Shown: piece by piece, positions 52,285 through 63,215 of the stretch
How the letters are laid out: the number at the start of each line of letters is the position of its first letter
How positions within the stretch are numbered: the first letter of the stretch is position 1
Assembly (NCBI RefSeq): GCF_047496725.1
Contig: NC_132976.1
Location: forward strand, 6,680,001 to 6,744,000
From: Anoplolepis gracilipes
Taxonomy: Eukaryota; Arthropoda; Insecta; Hymenoptera; Formicidae
Length of the DNA: 64,000 bases
Direction of reading: 5' to 3'
Notes under the pieces: model-generated
Seen by the model: only the letters and a program-made list of their open reading frames with translations
What the model was told of the DNA's origin: nothing
Databases searched by the model: none
Program-made: the position numbers and the translations under genes

Positions 52285-52412
52285 TTGTTAGTCTTCGCAG
52301 ACTAACCGGATATTAATATAATCATCGCGCTCCGCTTGATTCGTCAATCAGACAGTTAGCCATACAGATAACTTGTTAAAGATATTATGTCTACATTAAT
52401 TAAGATTTGATA
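52285..52412 (+). repeat. Left terminal inverted repeat of the 2.0-kb element
   Basis: 128 bp, beginning TTGTTAGTCTTCGCAGACTA and ending TTAAGATTTGATA. About 96% identical to the reverse complement of the right arm. Confidence 0.9.
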
Positions 52413-52779
52413 TTGATATCGTCAGCTACAACTACATTAATTTAGATTAACTCTAGTTGAATAATCGTAAAAATTATTGTTTACAAATAATAATTGCATT
52501 CAAAATAAAACGGAATGTGAATTTTTGTACTGCGATTATAATTCTTCGAAATTTGATTTTCTCTTTCGATTTTTTTTTTTTTTTTTTGTTATTACAAACT
52601 GAGATAGATGTTGATTCAGCGTTTCAAAGTTAAGACATTTTGAAGTGTTAAAAGAAATACTAATCACGCTGTGCTAAACTTACTTCATTTATTATATATA
52701 TCTTTAGTTACGTACGTGTGATAAAAACATTATAAAGGTAACTTTTGATGTAAGAAAAAAGATATCAGGAGATTTAAAG

Positions 52780-53250
52780 TTCACGGCGACCCGTCACCGT
52801 TTTGTCACGTTATTTTCCAAGCCAGCGGGAGTTCAGAGAACGATGAGGGCGAGAACGAAACTCATAGGACGCGCGAATTCGTTAGTCCTGTAACCCTTTT
52901 ATGCTGGGCGCGTAAAGTTTGTCCGTCGTCTTTGTCCGCCTACGTCAGCTGTCTGCCGGCCGTTTGTTCCGTGCTAAATAAAAAGGACTCTTGTACTTGT
53001 GCGAGGAGGAGAAACGGTAATGCGCCGCGCAAAGGAAGACGATCGTTTGTTCCTCCGACAATGGCGCCGGATTCCCGCATAGAGGCGGGAAAAACGGTCC
53101 AGACACGTCGTGTACACGAACGCTTCCACATGGTCGAAAGAAGCAGCGCCGGTGGCTCGTTACTGCTCGTACAGCTTGTGCATCGCGATCGATCATTAAC
53201 TATCGGAAAAGCGATCAGTCGAAGGTGACGAGGCGAAGGTACTCGCTTAA
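52780..53250 (+). other. GC-rich interior block of the 2.0-kb element
   Basis: CpG-rich, with a 98-codon plus frame (52932-53228) and overlapping minus frames. No domain recognised. Its composition contrasts with the AT-rich arms and inner flanks, which would fit captured host DNA or simply pre-existing host DNA between two insertions. Confidence 0.35.
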
Positions 53251-53659
53251 TAACGCCATGCTTCTCGCTCGGTCCCCTTTTTCTTCACCTTTTTATACAT
53301 ATATTTATTTCTATACTTTTCCTTGAAAAATTACGTCGTATTACGAATTCGTTATCGGCTTCTCTGCAATACCGTTCTCTTCAACTACAAGAAATAGAAT
53401 ATGTCTACTAATGTTGCAATACATATTTTGTCCAACATTCTTTTACCGCGTTATAGGTATTTCATTAATATACATTTTAATCACCGTCTTTGCTACTATT
53501 TTCGCATCGAGTTTTACGATTTATGTCTGGTGCATTTAGTAGAATTTAATACGTAAATGATGACAAAATTATTATTAAGACTCAAATTTTCAAATAGGAA
53601 AATATATATTTTGTTTGCAAACTGATGATTGAATGTGTAAATCATCTAGGAACCGTCTA

Positions 53660-53960
53660 GTTAATATGAAAGCTGCTGTTTTCTTTTTCTTCATACAGCG
53701 GGAGGCATCGCGTGCGCGAGCAGAAATTTTTCACGAACTTATGTGAACACAAATGCAATATTATGGCACGCGATTCACGATTTAAGAGAGGTCTTTACAA
53801 TGGCCTATGGAATTTCGTCTATTCAGCAGGCTGCAGAATTACGTTGCTATTGAGTCCTTTTAATTTTATCGCGGTTACCCTGGCTCTCGTCACATATTTT
53901 GAGATTTTTTCATTATTATAAAATTCCATACATAGAGAGTAAAAACAATAAAGTTTTACA
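53660..53960 (+). other. Possible terminal exon inside the 2.0-kb element
   Basis: A very strong acceptor (CTGCTGTTTTCTTTTTCTTC then ATACAG, AG at 53697-53698) is followed by an open frame that stops at 53921 and by AATAAA at 53948-53953. This could be a 3'-terminal exon. The conceptual product has a hydrophobic C-terminus but no recognised domain. No matching upstream donor is certain; candidates are the GGTACT near 53,240 or an exon outside the element. Confidence 0.3.
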
Positions 53961-54178
53961 TTCTTAGCTACTAAACTGTTCAGCCATTGTCAAGCTAATT
54001 TATTTCAGAAATGATTATTAATTTTTTGTAAATTACAGAGACTAGAATAGATCACGTTAACTGTGCATCTAATTCTGCTTGTAAGATGATTTGCTACAAA
54101 ATAAAATTCTATTAATAATATACAGAAAGATTCTGACACAAAATAAGAAATAAAAATAGAAAATATATATTTTTTTAT

Positions 54179-54306
54179 TATCAAATCTTAATTAATGTAG
54201 ATATAATATCTTTGATAAGTTATCTGCATGGCTAACTGTCTGATTGACGAATCAAGCGGAGCGCGATGATTATATTAATATCCGGTTGGTCTGCGAAGAC
54301 TAACAA
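54179..54306 (-). repeat. Right terminal inverted repeat of the 2.0-kb element
   Basis: Mirror copy of the left arm. Differences include the ACTAAC/ACCAAC, CATACAG/CATGCAG and TTGTTAAA/TTATCAAA positions. Confidence 0.9.
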
Positions 54307-56560
54307 CTCTTGCTAGAGAACGTAATAAATTATTTTAAAAAATATCTGTCTATCAAATTTTTTGACAGTTAAATATGAATTTTAATTTTATAACGAGTTT
54401 TATAGTAAAAAATATATGTATGTAAAAATATTATATTTTCATATATAACATATATATACAGAAGGAAGATTTCACTTTTGTTCTTAATTCGCTTTGTTCG
54501 CTCAGTATATTCCATGGCCATTAATTTGACAAGCGTAGCAATTAAATCTGTTACATATGTGACAACCGTAATCAGAAGTTGATTTCTATCTGCGGAGATT
54601 GCAACGGCTTTCATACGAGCCAAGTGGAGCAAGTTGGACGAGCGAATGGAAAGACTGTTCCCTTGAGACGTAAAATTTCTTACTTTCGCGAGGAGATTTA
54701 TACGACAGCGCGAATGTCACTTTAAAACAAAATAACTCGGTCCATAAAATCTGTTTCGCTATTTAACGGAAATGACCGTAAAGTGCTGTCAAATATAAAG
54801 CAACTTGTGCTAATAATAACTATAAATGATAAGATCAAGATTGAATGGCATGTATACGGCAAGTAAACATGCCGTATGCTTGAAAATGCAAAGTTCTTTC
54901 TTCATAATTAATTTTTGTGTATATTATAACATATTTTATAGTATAACATAACATTTTATAATATAATTGATCAGTTAGCATTATATTTTGTGATACACTA
55001 TTACATATTTGCCATTCGGTATCACTCGAAATAAAAAGTGGAAAAGTATTTGAAATGATAATATTGATTAGTTTAGAATAATTGTACCGACAGAGATTGT
55101 AAGTTAAAGATGATAGGATGATGCATTTCTAGAAATTCTTCTTAATATTCTTTCTCATAAATCGAAAACAAAATATTAGAATTAAATATTAGGAGCACTA
55201 AAAACCTTTTCAGTTATGTAACTTCTCATTGCCGGTCCTATCGCGATTAATTCGACAGGCGCATCGCTTAAATCATGGCGCAGGCGTGACAACCGCGCAC
55301 AGTCAGATCCTGATTTGTATCTGCCGCGGTTTGTGACAGTCTCCGGGGACAGGAAAGAACCGTAGGAGGAGAAACGAACGGATGCGGTTGAGTGTCTCAG
55401 AACAAGAGAGAAACCTCGTCGTCGACTGTGGTCCCACGAGAAATCACGGCGGGCAGAAATACGTGAGGGGGCTCGTCAAAACTCATAGCTGTTAAACGCG
55501 CAATTCCTATATGAATAGCCGTGACACAATCGTAAACGACCGTAATTGCATTTCGCGAGGCCGTTGCATCCCGTACCGATCGGTGAACTATATAAAAAAC
55601 AAAGCCCATTAAACTGTGAAGGACAATAATATTTCGTGATGCTACATTGTTATGGATCATGCATGTTTATTGTAATATTCATAATCACATTTATCTTATG
55701 CAACCGCAGATGATGCAACATATTTTTCGTTGAATATATTTACGCAATATAATAATTAATCTCTCTCTGATAGGACGTAGAAAATAATTCACCCAAATTG
55801 TTTAAATAAATTGGAATTATACGCACATACATTTTATAGTTTATGACATAAAAAAGGAAAATATTTATATATTTATATATTTATCCGTATAAATGATATT
55901 TATCCATATAAATGTATTGCTTGCCGATTATAAATGATTAAAGGTGTAGTGATTTAATATCAGAATATGTTAACAAAGTTGTTAATAAGAGCAAGTGTTA
56001 GTTAATTAAACGAGAAAAGGGCAATTTTATACTTCATAATGATACTTTTTCCTTTTACATGTCCTATTATGTCATAAAGCAGGAGAATAAAAACGCGTTC
56101 GGTGGCTTCAATTAAATTCAGTACATATCATAAATTTTGTGCTTGCTGTCCGCCTCGGGCAATCGTTCTCGCGTGGTCGACGATTTTTCTTTTCCAATAT
56201 TGCGAGCAGTTATGCATCGTGTGTGTGTGTGTGTGTGTGTGTGTATATCGTGCTTTCGCTTCTATTTTAAATCTTTTTTTTTTGCTTTTGTAGCATGGCA
56301 TGTAATGTGTTTCACATAGTGAATTGTAATTTATCATTGTTCGACATCGCGCTTGTTCTACTTTAGAAATCTGCGAAAGTGTCAAATAAGATTCTTATAT
56401 GAAAAATAAATGCCATCGCATTTGATTTACAAGAATCTGCTCAAAGCATTCTACGTTTTTTTTTTTTCTTTCAAACATGCAACAGAAATAATAACTTTAT
56501 TATTTTGAAACGAGTTTCGACAGGCTGTAGTCTTAACAAAATATTATAAAAATAAAATAG
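54307..56560. other. Mostly AT-rich non-coding stretch with one CpG block
   Basis: A GC-richer block at about 55,230-55,640 carries an unassigned 87-codon minus frame. A 19-bp TATTTATCC-type unit occurs twice near 55,878-55,916. The GT array is listed separately. Confidence 0.45.
56219..56244 (+). repeat. (GT)13 microsatellite
   Basis: 26 bp of uninterrupted GT; potential Z-DNA former. Confidence 0.95.
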
Positions 56561-58700
56561 AGAATCCGGGACGCGCGTGTGTCTATATTGCGTGAAAAGA
56601 ACCGACGGAAATGTCACCGAGTTTATCGCAACAAACGGCGTTATGCAATTTTGCCCGCTTACGGAGATTATAGTCGCGCCGCACCTGCTTCCGTACGCAG
56701 TAAATCACGAGTGACCTTTATACATATATCGATGTACGATTTAACGTCGGCGTGTAACATTTAGTACGCCGGCAAATATGCACGCAGACGCACGTTTCAG
56801 CGTCTGTATGTATGTATGTGCACTTCCGTTACGAAACAATAATAAATTCATAAGCATCGATTAATATTGAGCGGTATTTAAATCGGTGCACATCGTACGT
56901 TTAATCCGATGAGAATCTAGAATGCCACGAGGAACGTTTTGCTTGTGTATAGCATAAATAATTAAATTATAATTTCCTGTTTGGGAGGGCAGTTTATGCA
57001 TCAATCAATGTGGATTTGACTTCACATATTAGTGTAAACTCTATTCGGAACTCAATCAATTCAAATTTCATACAGACTCAGGACATGCACGATTTTATCT
57101 TGTTTCCTAATTATAGTTATTTTCATACGTTTCACAATCTATTTTTATTTATCTTTAGAAGAAGTGTTTCATTATTTTATCTCTTTGAATATGTATCTCG
57201 ACATGTTTAATTGTAGAATGTTTCACATACTTGCAACTTTTATATATTTTTTTATTTTCTAATAATACTATTCTCCGAAGATTTGCCAATTTATAATAGA
57301 AGTTATATGACATTAAATATGTTTAAGTAGAAAGTTTGAGTCTTAAACAAATCATACGATAGCAGCCTATATTACGTGTCATTGATAATAAGTGGGAGTA
57401 ACTTGTCTTGCTTATTGAACACAGGATATATCGTCGCTCTTACGCTTGACAGATCGAAATAGATCGGTCGTTGCCGAGGCGATTGCCTCGTATTGTAAAA
57501 CGATTATTATATCTCGTGTCAGCATCTCGTAAACAACGATCGTCGCTTACAGGGCAATGTTTGTTTCACGTATTCGAGAGCCATTCATACCAGGCTCGCG
57601 CAGAACGCGGGAAGGGCTCGGATTTTCCGCCCACCAGCACTCCTTTCAACCTACGCTATCTTTGTCCCAATTGTATACGGTATTACAATAAGTATATAGC
57701 GCGCAGTTAAAACACGTGAGATGTTTGTGAGCGATTCTTTTCGACAACAAATAGTATATCGTTGTTACAACGGAACTTCTTGCGTGAACGAGCGAGATCG
57801 TTAATTATGCAGTTTCTTTAGAACGAAAAAGATTATATAATAAATAGTCATGTGAAAGGATTGATCACTTCTGCATCAAAATTGGAAAAAAATCTTTCTA
57901 AATGTTAATAACAGTATTTGTTAGATGGTATTTTATATCATAAGATTGAGTCAGCAGTGAATAATGCAAAACCTTGATTAAGAAATAATAGTTTAATCAC
58001 ATTTCGAAAAAAATTTCAAATATTTTTAAATTCAATCATATTTAATTTTATTTCTCATATATCATTTGTGTTTATTCACGATATTTGAGTCAATGTCTGT
58101 TAGTAATAAATATTGTTAAAATACATGAAAAAAATGAAAAATGCAATCCAATGAAAGAAATACTTACTTTGTTTTACTAATAAATCAGCTTTTAAAATAC
58201 GCATGATGTAAAAAATACATTTTATCGTACTATTTGAATAAAATGTATTCTTCACATTTATATCTTTCGCTGTTATACTGTAGAAATAAATAGTACCTAT
58301 CGGCAATATTGTCCATCACGCGTTTTGTTACATATGCGAGCATGCGTGTATAATGCATGAACTATATTTCTAGCGACTTGCAAAGCGTCAAGTGACGATC
58401 GATCTAAAAAAATACGTGCGAATTAAATAGAAAAAAAAAAATTGATCTCGCTTCGAAATACGTCGCGCCTGAAAATGTCTAATTTCGATTTACACCATAC
58501 GTCAACAGCGTCAGATGAAATGTATTTCAACAATATACAGACGTCACATAAGCAATTTATTTGACAAACTTCATCGATATTCACACACATTCAAAGCGTA
58601 CGCATTGTGCCAAAGCGCGTAAATGTGTGTTGCATCGATCGCTATAAAGTATATGTGTTAGAGCTCGCGAGAGTCATGGATGCAGTTTCATTTATTCATA

Positions 58701-58740
<40 letters not shown>

Positions 58741-58830
58741 CATACTCATATGTGTATGTACGCATATACGAACGATCGCGCATAAACGAGTGTAAATCAA
58801 TGAATGAAAATCTACGAGTTTCGGAAACCA
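56561..58830. other. Non-coding stretch with three GC-richer patches
   Basis: Patches at about 56,570-56,820, 57,410-57,800 and 58,300-58,680 hold only short chance frames. A GTAT run lies near 56,805-56,819. No gene recognised. Confidence 0.4.
58703..58736. repeat. (TA)17 microsatellite
   Basis: About 34 bp of uninterrupted TA. Confidence 0.95.
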
Positions 58831-59789
58831 ACAGCACGAAAACTCACTAATTTGCATAAAAATTTATAGAGAAACTTGGTCGCTTTTTTCATATAAAAAA
58901 AGATACAGAACAGTTATTCCTAGATTCGTTATACGAATCTCTTTTACGATTCAGATGTGATCGATATTCACTTTTGTTTTATGATCTCCTCGACTATACC
59001 TACAGAGATATGTGTGACATATTCCGTTTTCATAAGTTGTCTAAAGAAGCGTAGATTTTTTAAAAATATGAATATAAAATTAATATGATTGTGCGATATT
59101 GTGTTTGTTCCAATATAGTCGAAATTTAAAACGTTGGTAAAATGAGAATCTAAAATTCGTTAATATATGGTTACATATATGTATATGTAAATGGATAGAT
59201 TAATAAAAAACATAAACTTGAGATCGGAATGAATAAAAAAGGTAAAAAATATTAATATCTCTTTTTTTAAAAAAATCAATATATTTCATATACGTCGAAA
59301 CCAAAAAATTGTAATTCTTAAAATTGCAATCAAAATAGTTTAACAATTAGAATTCGAAAAATTTTCGCTCAATATTTTTTCGTTCCTATTTTTGATAAAA
59401 TATTTTGTATGGTCATTTATAAGTTGATATTAAAATAAAAAATATAAAATTACTTAATAAATTAATATATTAATTAAAAAAATATAAATATGTATTGTGT
59501 GTGATATTTAAGATTTCTCTCTAAAGAGAAAACAGTTCACTTAAGTCAATAGATCTTTGTAACACATTTTAAAAATCTTTACAAAATTATTTTTAACTAA
59601 AAATTTTAATTATCTTTTGTGATATAATAAAATTCATCTATGCAATTATGAAATATCTAATAAATTCAAATATCAAGCTATATACATTTATAAGAATAAA
59701 CAACAAAATATTTTTACTACTATAATAAATTTAAATTGATAAATGATAAAATTTAAATTTTAAATTTTTTATATTGATAATGATATGAA
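58831..59789. other. AT-rich non-coding stretch
   Basis: Very AT-rich. It would be intronic for the minus-strand copy of the inverted pair if that gene continues leftward. No exon seen. Confidence 0.45.
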
Positions 59790-59904
59790 GAGACTTTAAT
59801 CTTCTTTCATTTTCTTTTGATATTACTGGTATAACATTTATAAATCTATTATTATATTATAATGATTATATTACAATTAAAATACAAAATAATTTAGTAC
59901 TCAC

Positions 59905-59951
59905 CGATACGATGCGCAATGACGGAATTGTAATTCACAACGTGAATTGAT
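59905..59951 (-). other. Copy 1 of inverted pair: candidate exon 2 (47 nt)
   Basis: On the minus strand TTTTACAG precedes 59951, and the exon ends at 59905 with the consensus donor GTGAGT. It corresponds base for base with the + strand exon at 63067-63109 apart from four extra bases near its start. In the frame of the ATG at 60504 it reads without a stop and includes RCELQFRHCASY. In the exon 1 frame that matches copy 2 it would hit TGA early. Coding status is unknown. Confidence 0.5.
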
Positions 59952-60441
59952 CTGTAAAACACAAAAATATATATCTATATTATATATAAAGTAATATACA
60001 AAATATTATAATATATAATATTATAATATATTTATTACAAACAATTACATTTTTTGTCCGTATTTTAAAGAAATATTTACTGAAAAAAATTAATATACGA
60101 AAAAAATTTTTTAAATATAAACTTTTTATAAAATATAATAAAAGATTTTATAGAAATCTAATTTTTATAAAATAATTATCTAAATAATTATTTGAAAAAG
60201 AATCTTATAAACAATATTAAAATATTATATAACATAACTTTATGTAAAAACGTTTATTGTATAAATATTTTTTGATATTTTTTAAGTATTTTTAAAAATA
60301 AAATCTAGAACACTCAGAATTATATCATGATACAAAAATGATATAATGATATAAAATAGATTATTACCGTAGAGATAAATTAACAAATAATTTCACAAGT
60401 GATAAAAAAGTAAAAAAAAGAACGAGTGCTAAATTGCTTAC

Positions 60442-60630
60442 CCGTAAGAGGTTGCTTTGCCGTTCGATGCCTCCTTGAACCTTCTCTCTTTGTGGCTTCT
60501 TCATGACACTTACACGCGAAAATACGGTTAATTTGATCGCACGCACACTCTAAGTAAATAGGACGATCACTTAACTCTTTACATAACATTCCCGATATTA
60601 ATTGCACGAGACGCACAATTTATTATATTG
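60442..60630 (-). other. Copy 1 of inverted pair: candidate first exon
   Basis: Minus strand, homologous to 62345-62579 on the plus strand. The shared core is AAGAAGCC(A/G)CAAAGA and GGAGGCATCG, ending at a GGTAAGC donor (exon end 60442). A second donor, GTAAGTGTC after CGCGT (exon end 60514), lies at the same place as GTGAGTAC in copy 2. An ATG at 60504 opens a 20-codon frame to the exon end. The transcription start is unknown; I set the right edge where paralogy is interrupted by an insertion. No product recognised. Confidence 0.45.
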
Positions 60631-60638
60631 CAATAACG

Positions 60639-60892
60639 TCCGTTTCTATCAACGAGATTTAAACTAACTGTGATTAACGTGCAGAAGAATCAACAGCAAC
60701 AATTTTTATTATTTATCATATATAATTATACAGTTACAAATTTTAGTGTTGATTACATTGCTGTCCCGCGAAAACTCGCTGATTATTTTGCAACTTGTAG
60801 GATTTACATTTTACCGTTGGTAATACTAAAGAAATTTTTACGTTTTGCCGTTGATCATTCTGCGAGTTTTAAATTGCGTTAGTAGAAACGGA
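60639..60892. mobile_element. 254-bp inverted-repeat insertion in copy 1
   Basis: Ends TCCGTTTCTATCAACG (60639) and, reverse-complemented, TCCGTTTCTACTAACG (to 60892) form imperfect terminal repeats whose similarity reaches about 45 bp inward. In copy 2 the flanking sequences are contiguous (CTTGTTTTCTTG followed by TCGTAATAAAGAG). The paralogue comparison therefore marks this as an insertion rather than a chance palindrome. Confidence 0.65.
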
Positions 60893-60946
60893 TGCAAGAA
60901 AACAACGTGAAAACTAGTGCATTAAATTACGTTGGGTGCTCCAAAA

Positions 60947-62308
60947 TCAAATTTAAGCATCTCAATCGTCGACGACGTTACGCGTAGTGTGTTGTGCTTT
61001 CGTTTTGAGTGAGTATTATAACACAAGTATGAATAAATATACGAGGTTAAGTAAAATGTATCGTCCGAAAATATATTGTAATTTTACCGATATATACTCG
61101 CGTAGATTTTGATGAAATCGATCACGTAAACTCGCCGATATTTGACAATGAATTCTTACTACTAATATACGTTTAATATACGATTAGATTAGATTGTAAT
61201 TCGATTGTAATTCCGTTCGTTTCCAAGTCGATTCACTCTTCTACATCCGAGATTTTGATAATGATTCAAAATTATTAACAGTTTTACTCTCTGATATCAT
61301 GCGATACTAAAGTCAAATTAATGTTAATTAAAACGTGACCTATATTATCCCATAATATACATTCAAGATTCAGTATAAATCGTTCGAAATATGTTTTGAT
61401 AAATAGTCGTTTTGATCCGCTTACGATCGTTAGAGCGGAAATTAATAATTCGGCGGATTAATAATTTATTCGTAATTATCACGTTTCATGTCTCTTAAAT
61501 AATTGTCATGGTATTTCGACAGATAATACGACGATAGACGAAGCGCCTCGCGTTGCTACCTTCTCACTCGAGCGTAGCGCCGCGACTGATAACAAGGTCA
61601 CGGTACGTAAACGAGATCGCGCTATTGTTACGTGTGACGACCTTGGTATCAGTTACTTCGCGAGACTCGAACGGGAAAGCAAACAGTACGAGACGCTCCG
61701 TATGCCGTCGTATTATTTCTCGAAATACTGCGACAAATATCAGAGGATATTAAATGCGATCAATTGCGACGACGATTGTAGATTATCAATTAACATGCAC
61801 GTAAACGTATCAAGACAATAGCTGTTTGTTAAAACAAGTATTTCGTATAGTTCATACTGAATTATGATTATACATATAGAGATATTTCAGAAAGTACCCA
61901 TGTCTTAACTTGTTATTAATTTGACTTTGATATCGCGATATTAAAGCATGAAGTTATTAATATTATTTTCAATTATTAGAGAGATTTGCGTATATACGAA
62001 ACGAATCGATTTTGAAACGAATTACGCGTTACAACGTATTACAATTGTTTTTACAAATTTATTTTAATATTCGTTAATCGAGTAATGAAAAATCAGCATT
62101 CGATGGTTTATCTACATGAATATTTTACGTGATTTATTCAATCAAAATTTATCGTGCGAATGGTTAATAAATCAGTAATCAACAAAACAGTAAATATACA
62201 ATAAAAATATATTTTCATACGTTGCATTCTGCAAAATTCTAATATTAATTTGTATATTTATTCATATTTGTATTATAATACAAGATAATAATAGGTTTGA
62301 TCTCATGG
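60947..62308. other. Central segment between the inverted copies, possible bidirectional promoter
   Basis: About 1.36 kb between the two diverging blocks, with a CpG-containing part at about 61,500-61,770 (a 66-codon chance frame at 61553-61753). Its position between two outward-facing first exons suggests a shared promoter region. No core promoter motif is convincing. GTGAGT at 61008-61013 is an isolated donor-like site. Confidence 0.35.
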
Positions 62309-62344
62309 TTTTGGAACATCGAGCGAATCATAATTTAAGTGCTC

Positions 62345-62579
62345 CTAATTATAGTTTTCCTCTTGTTTTCTTGTCGTAATAAAGAGCGTTTTGCGTGTGA
62401 TCAATATCGAGAGTATCATGCAAAGTGCCGAGTGATCGTATTTATTCTGAATGCGCGCGTGATCGTAATTAATTGCGTTTTCGCGTGTGAGTACAATAAA
62501 GAAGCCGCAAAGATGAACAAAAGAGGAAGAAGAGGAGGAAGCCCGGGGAGGCATCGGGCGATGGCAGAGCAACCCTACG
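62345..62579 (+). other. Copy 2 of inverted pair: candidate first exon
   Basis: GC-richer than its surroundings, ending at the donor GGTAAGC (exon end 62579). An alternative donor GTGAGTAC starts at 62487, conserved in copy 1. A plus frame open from 62339 runs through the exon, and from the ATG at 62513 it reads MNKRGRRGGSPGRHRAMAEQ before the junction, an Arg/Gly-rich basic stretch with no domain I recognise. Joining to 63067 keeps the frame open. The homologous frame in copy 1 is also open across exon 1, with related residues (INxxFACxxxxEAxK). Confidence 0.45.
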
Positions 62580-63066
62580 GTAAGCAATTAGAACTTCATT
62601 TTTTACTTTTTTTATTGCTTGTGAAATTAATTGTTCGTTCATCTCCACGGTATAATAATCCATCTTATATCATTGAATAATTTTATATTACGTGATATAA
62701 TGCACATTAAGAATATTCTAGATTTTAATTTTAAAAATACTTAAAAATACAACTATCTGATAAAAATATTTATAATAATGAATATTTTATATAAAGTTAT
62801 ATTATAAAATATTTTATTATTATGTATATATAAAATTTTTTTTTAAATAATTATTTAGATAATTTTTTAATATAAATTAGATTTTTATTTATTATATTTA
62901 ATAAAAAATTTTTTCTTCAAAATTAATTTTTTTTTAGTAAATGCATATTTAAAATGTAAACAAAAAATTTAATTACGCACAATAAGTACTTCTTGAAATA
63001 TTAATTATTTTGGACATTACTTTATATATAATATAGATATATATTATACATATATTTGTTTTACAG

Positions 63067-63109
63067 ATCAACGTTGTGTATTACAATTTTGCTGTTACAC
63101 ATTATATTG
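63067..63109 (+). other. Copy 2 of inverted pair: candidate exon 2 (43 nt)
   Basis: Preceded by TTTGTTTTACAG and followed by GTGAGT. After the phase-1 junction from exon 1 it reads without a stop and includes RCVLQFCCYTLY, aligned to RCELQFRHCASY in copy 1. Both copies leave the exon in phase 2 despite different lengths. Nucleotide differences show no excess at third codon positions, so coding selection is not demonstrated. The next exon would lie beyond the window or has not been recognised. Confidence 0.5.
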
Positions 63110-63215
63110 GTGAGTGCTGAATTATTTTGTATTTTAATTTCAAGGTAAAATCAATTTATTAATATTAATTATACCGAAAATATCAGAAAGGTTGAAAAAA
63201 TGAAGGTCTTTTTTT

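Larger units (their letters stand above)
52285..54306. mobile_element. 2.0-kb element with 128-bp terminal inverted repeats
   Basis: Arms 52285-52412 and 54179-54306 are reverse complements with about five differences in 128 positions. Each starts with a small palindrome, GTTAGTC...GACTAAC, and contains GCGCGATGATTATATTAATA-type sequence. No transposase-like frame lies between them, so if this is one element it is non-autonomous. Target duplications are not obvious beyond a palindromic TA at the ends. Alternatives are two related short elements inserted in opposite orientation, or a transposon that captured host DNA. The interior is GC-richer at 52,780-53,250. Confidence 0.75.
59790..60946 (-). 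repeat. Inverted duplication, copy 1 (minus orientation)
   Basis: Diverged reverse-complement copy of 62309-63215, covering promoter-proximal sequence, exon 1, an intron of 490 bp, exon 2 and the start of intron 2. Similarity is clear across both exons and intron edges. The copy contains a 254-bp insertion at 60639-60892 that copy 2 lacks. Confidence 0.8.
62309..63215 (+). repeat. Inverted duplication, copy 2 (plus orientation)
   Basis: Counterpart of copy 1. Intron 1 is 487 bp against 490 bp in copy 1. Similarity extends past exon 2 to the TTATACC...AATATCA...AAAG region of intron 2 and then fades. Confidence 0.8.

Noticed and set aside
53440..53465. TTATAG|GTATTT as a third recursive splice site
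   Set aside because: The pyrimidine tract is interrupted and GTATTT is a poor donor; also no downstream donor at short distance.
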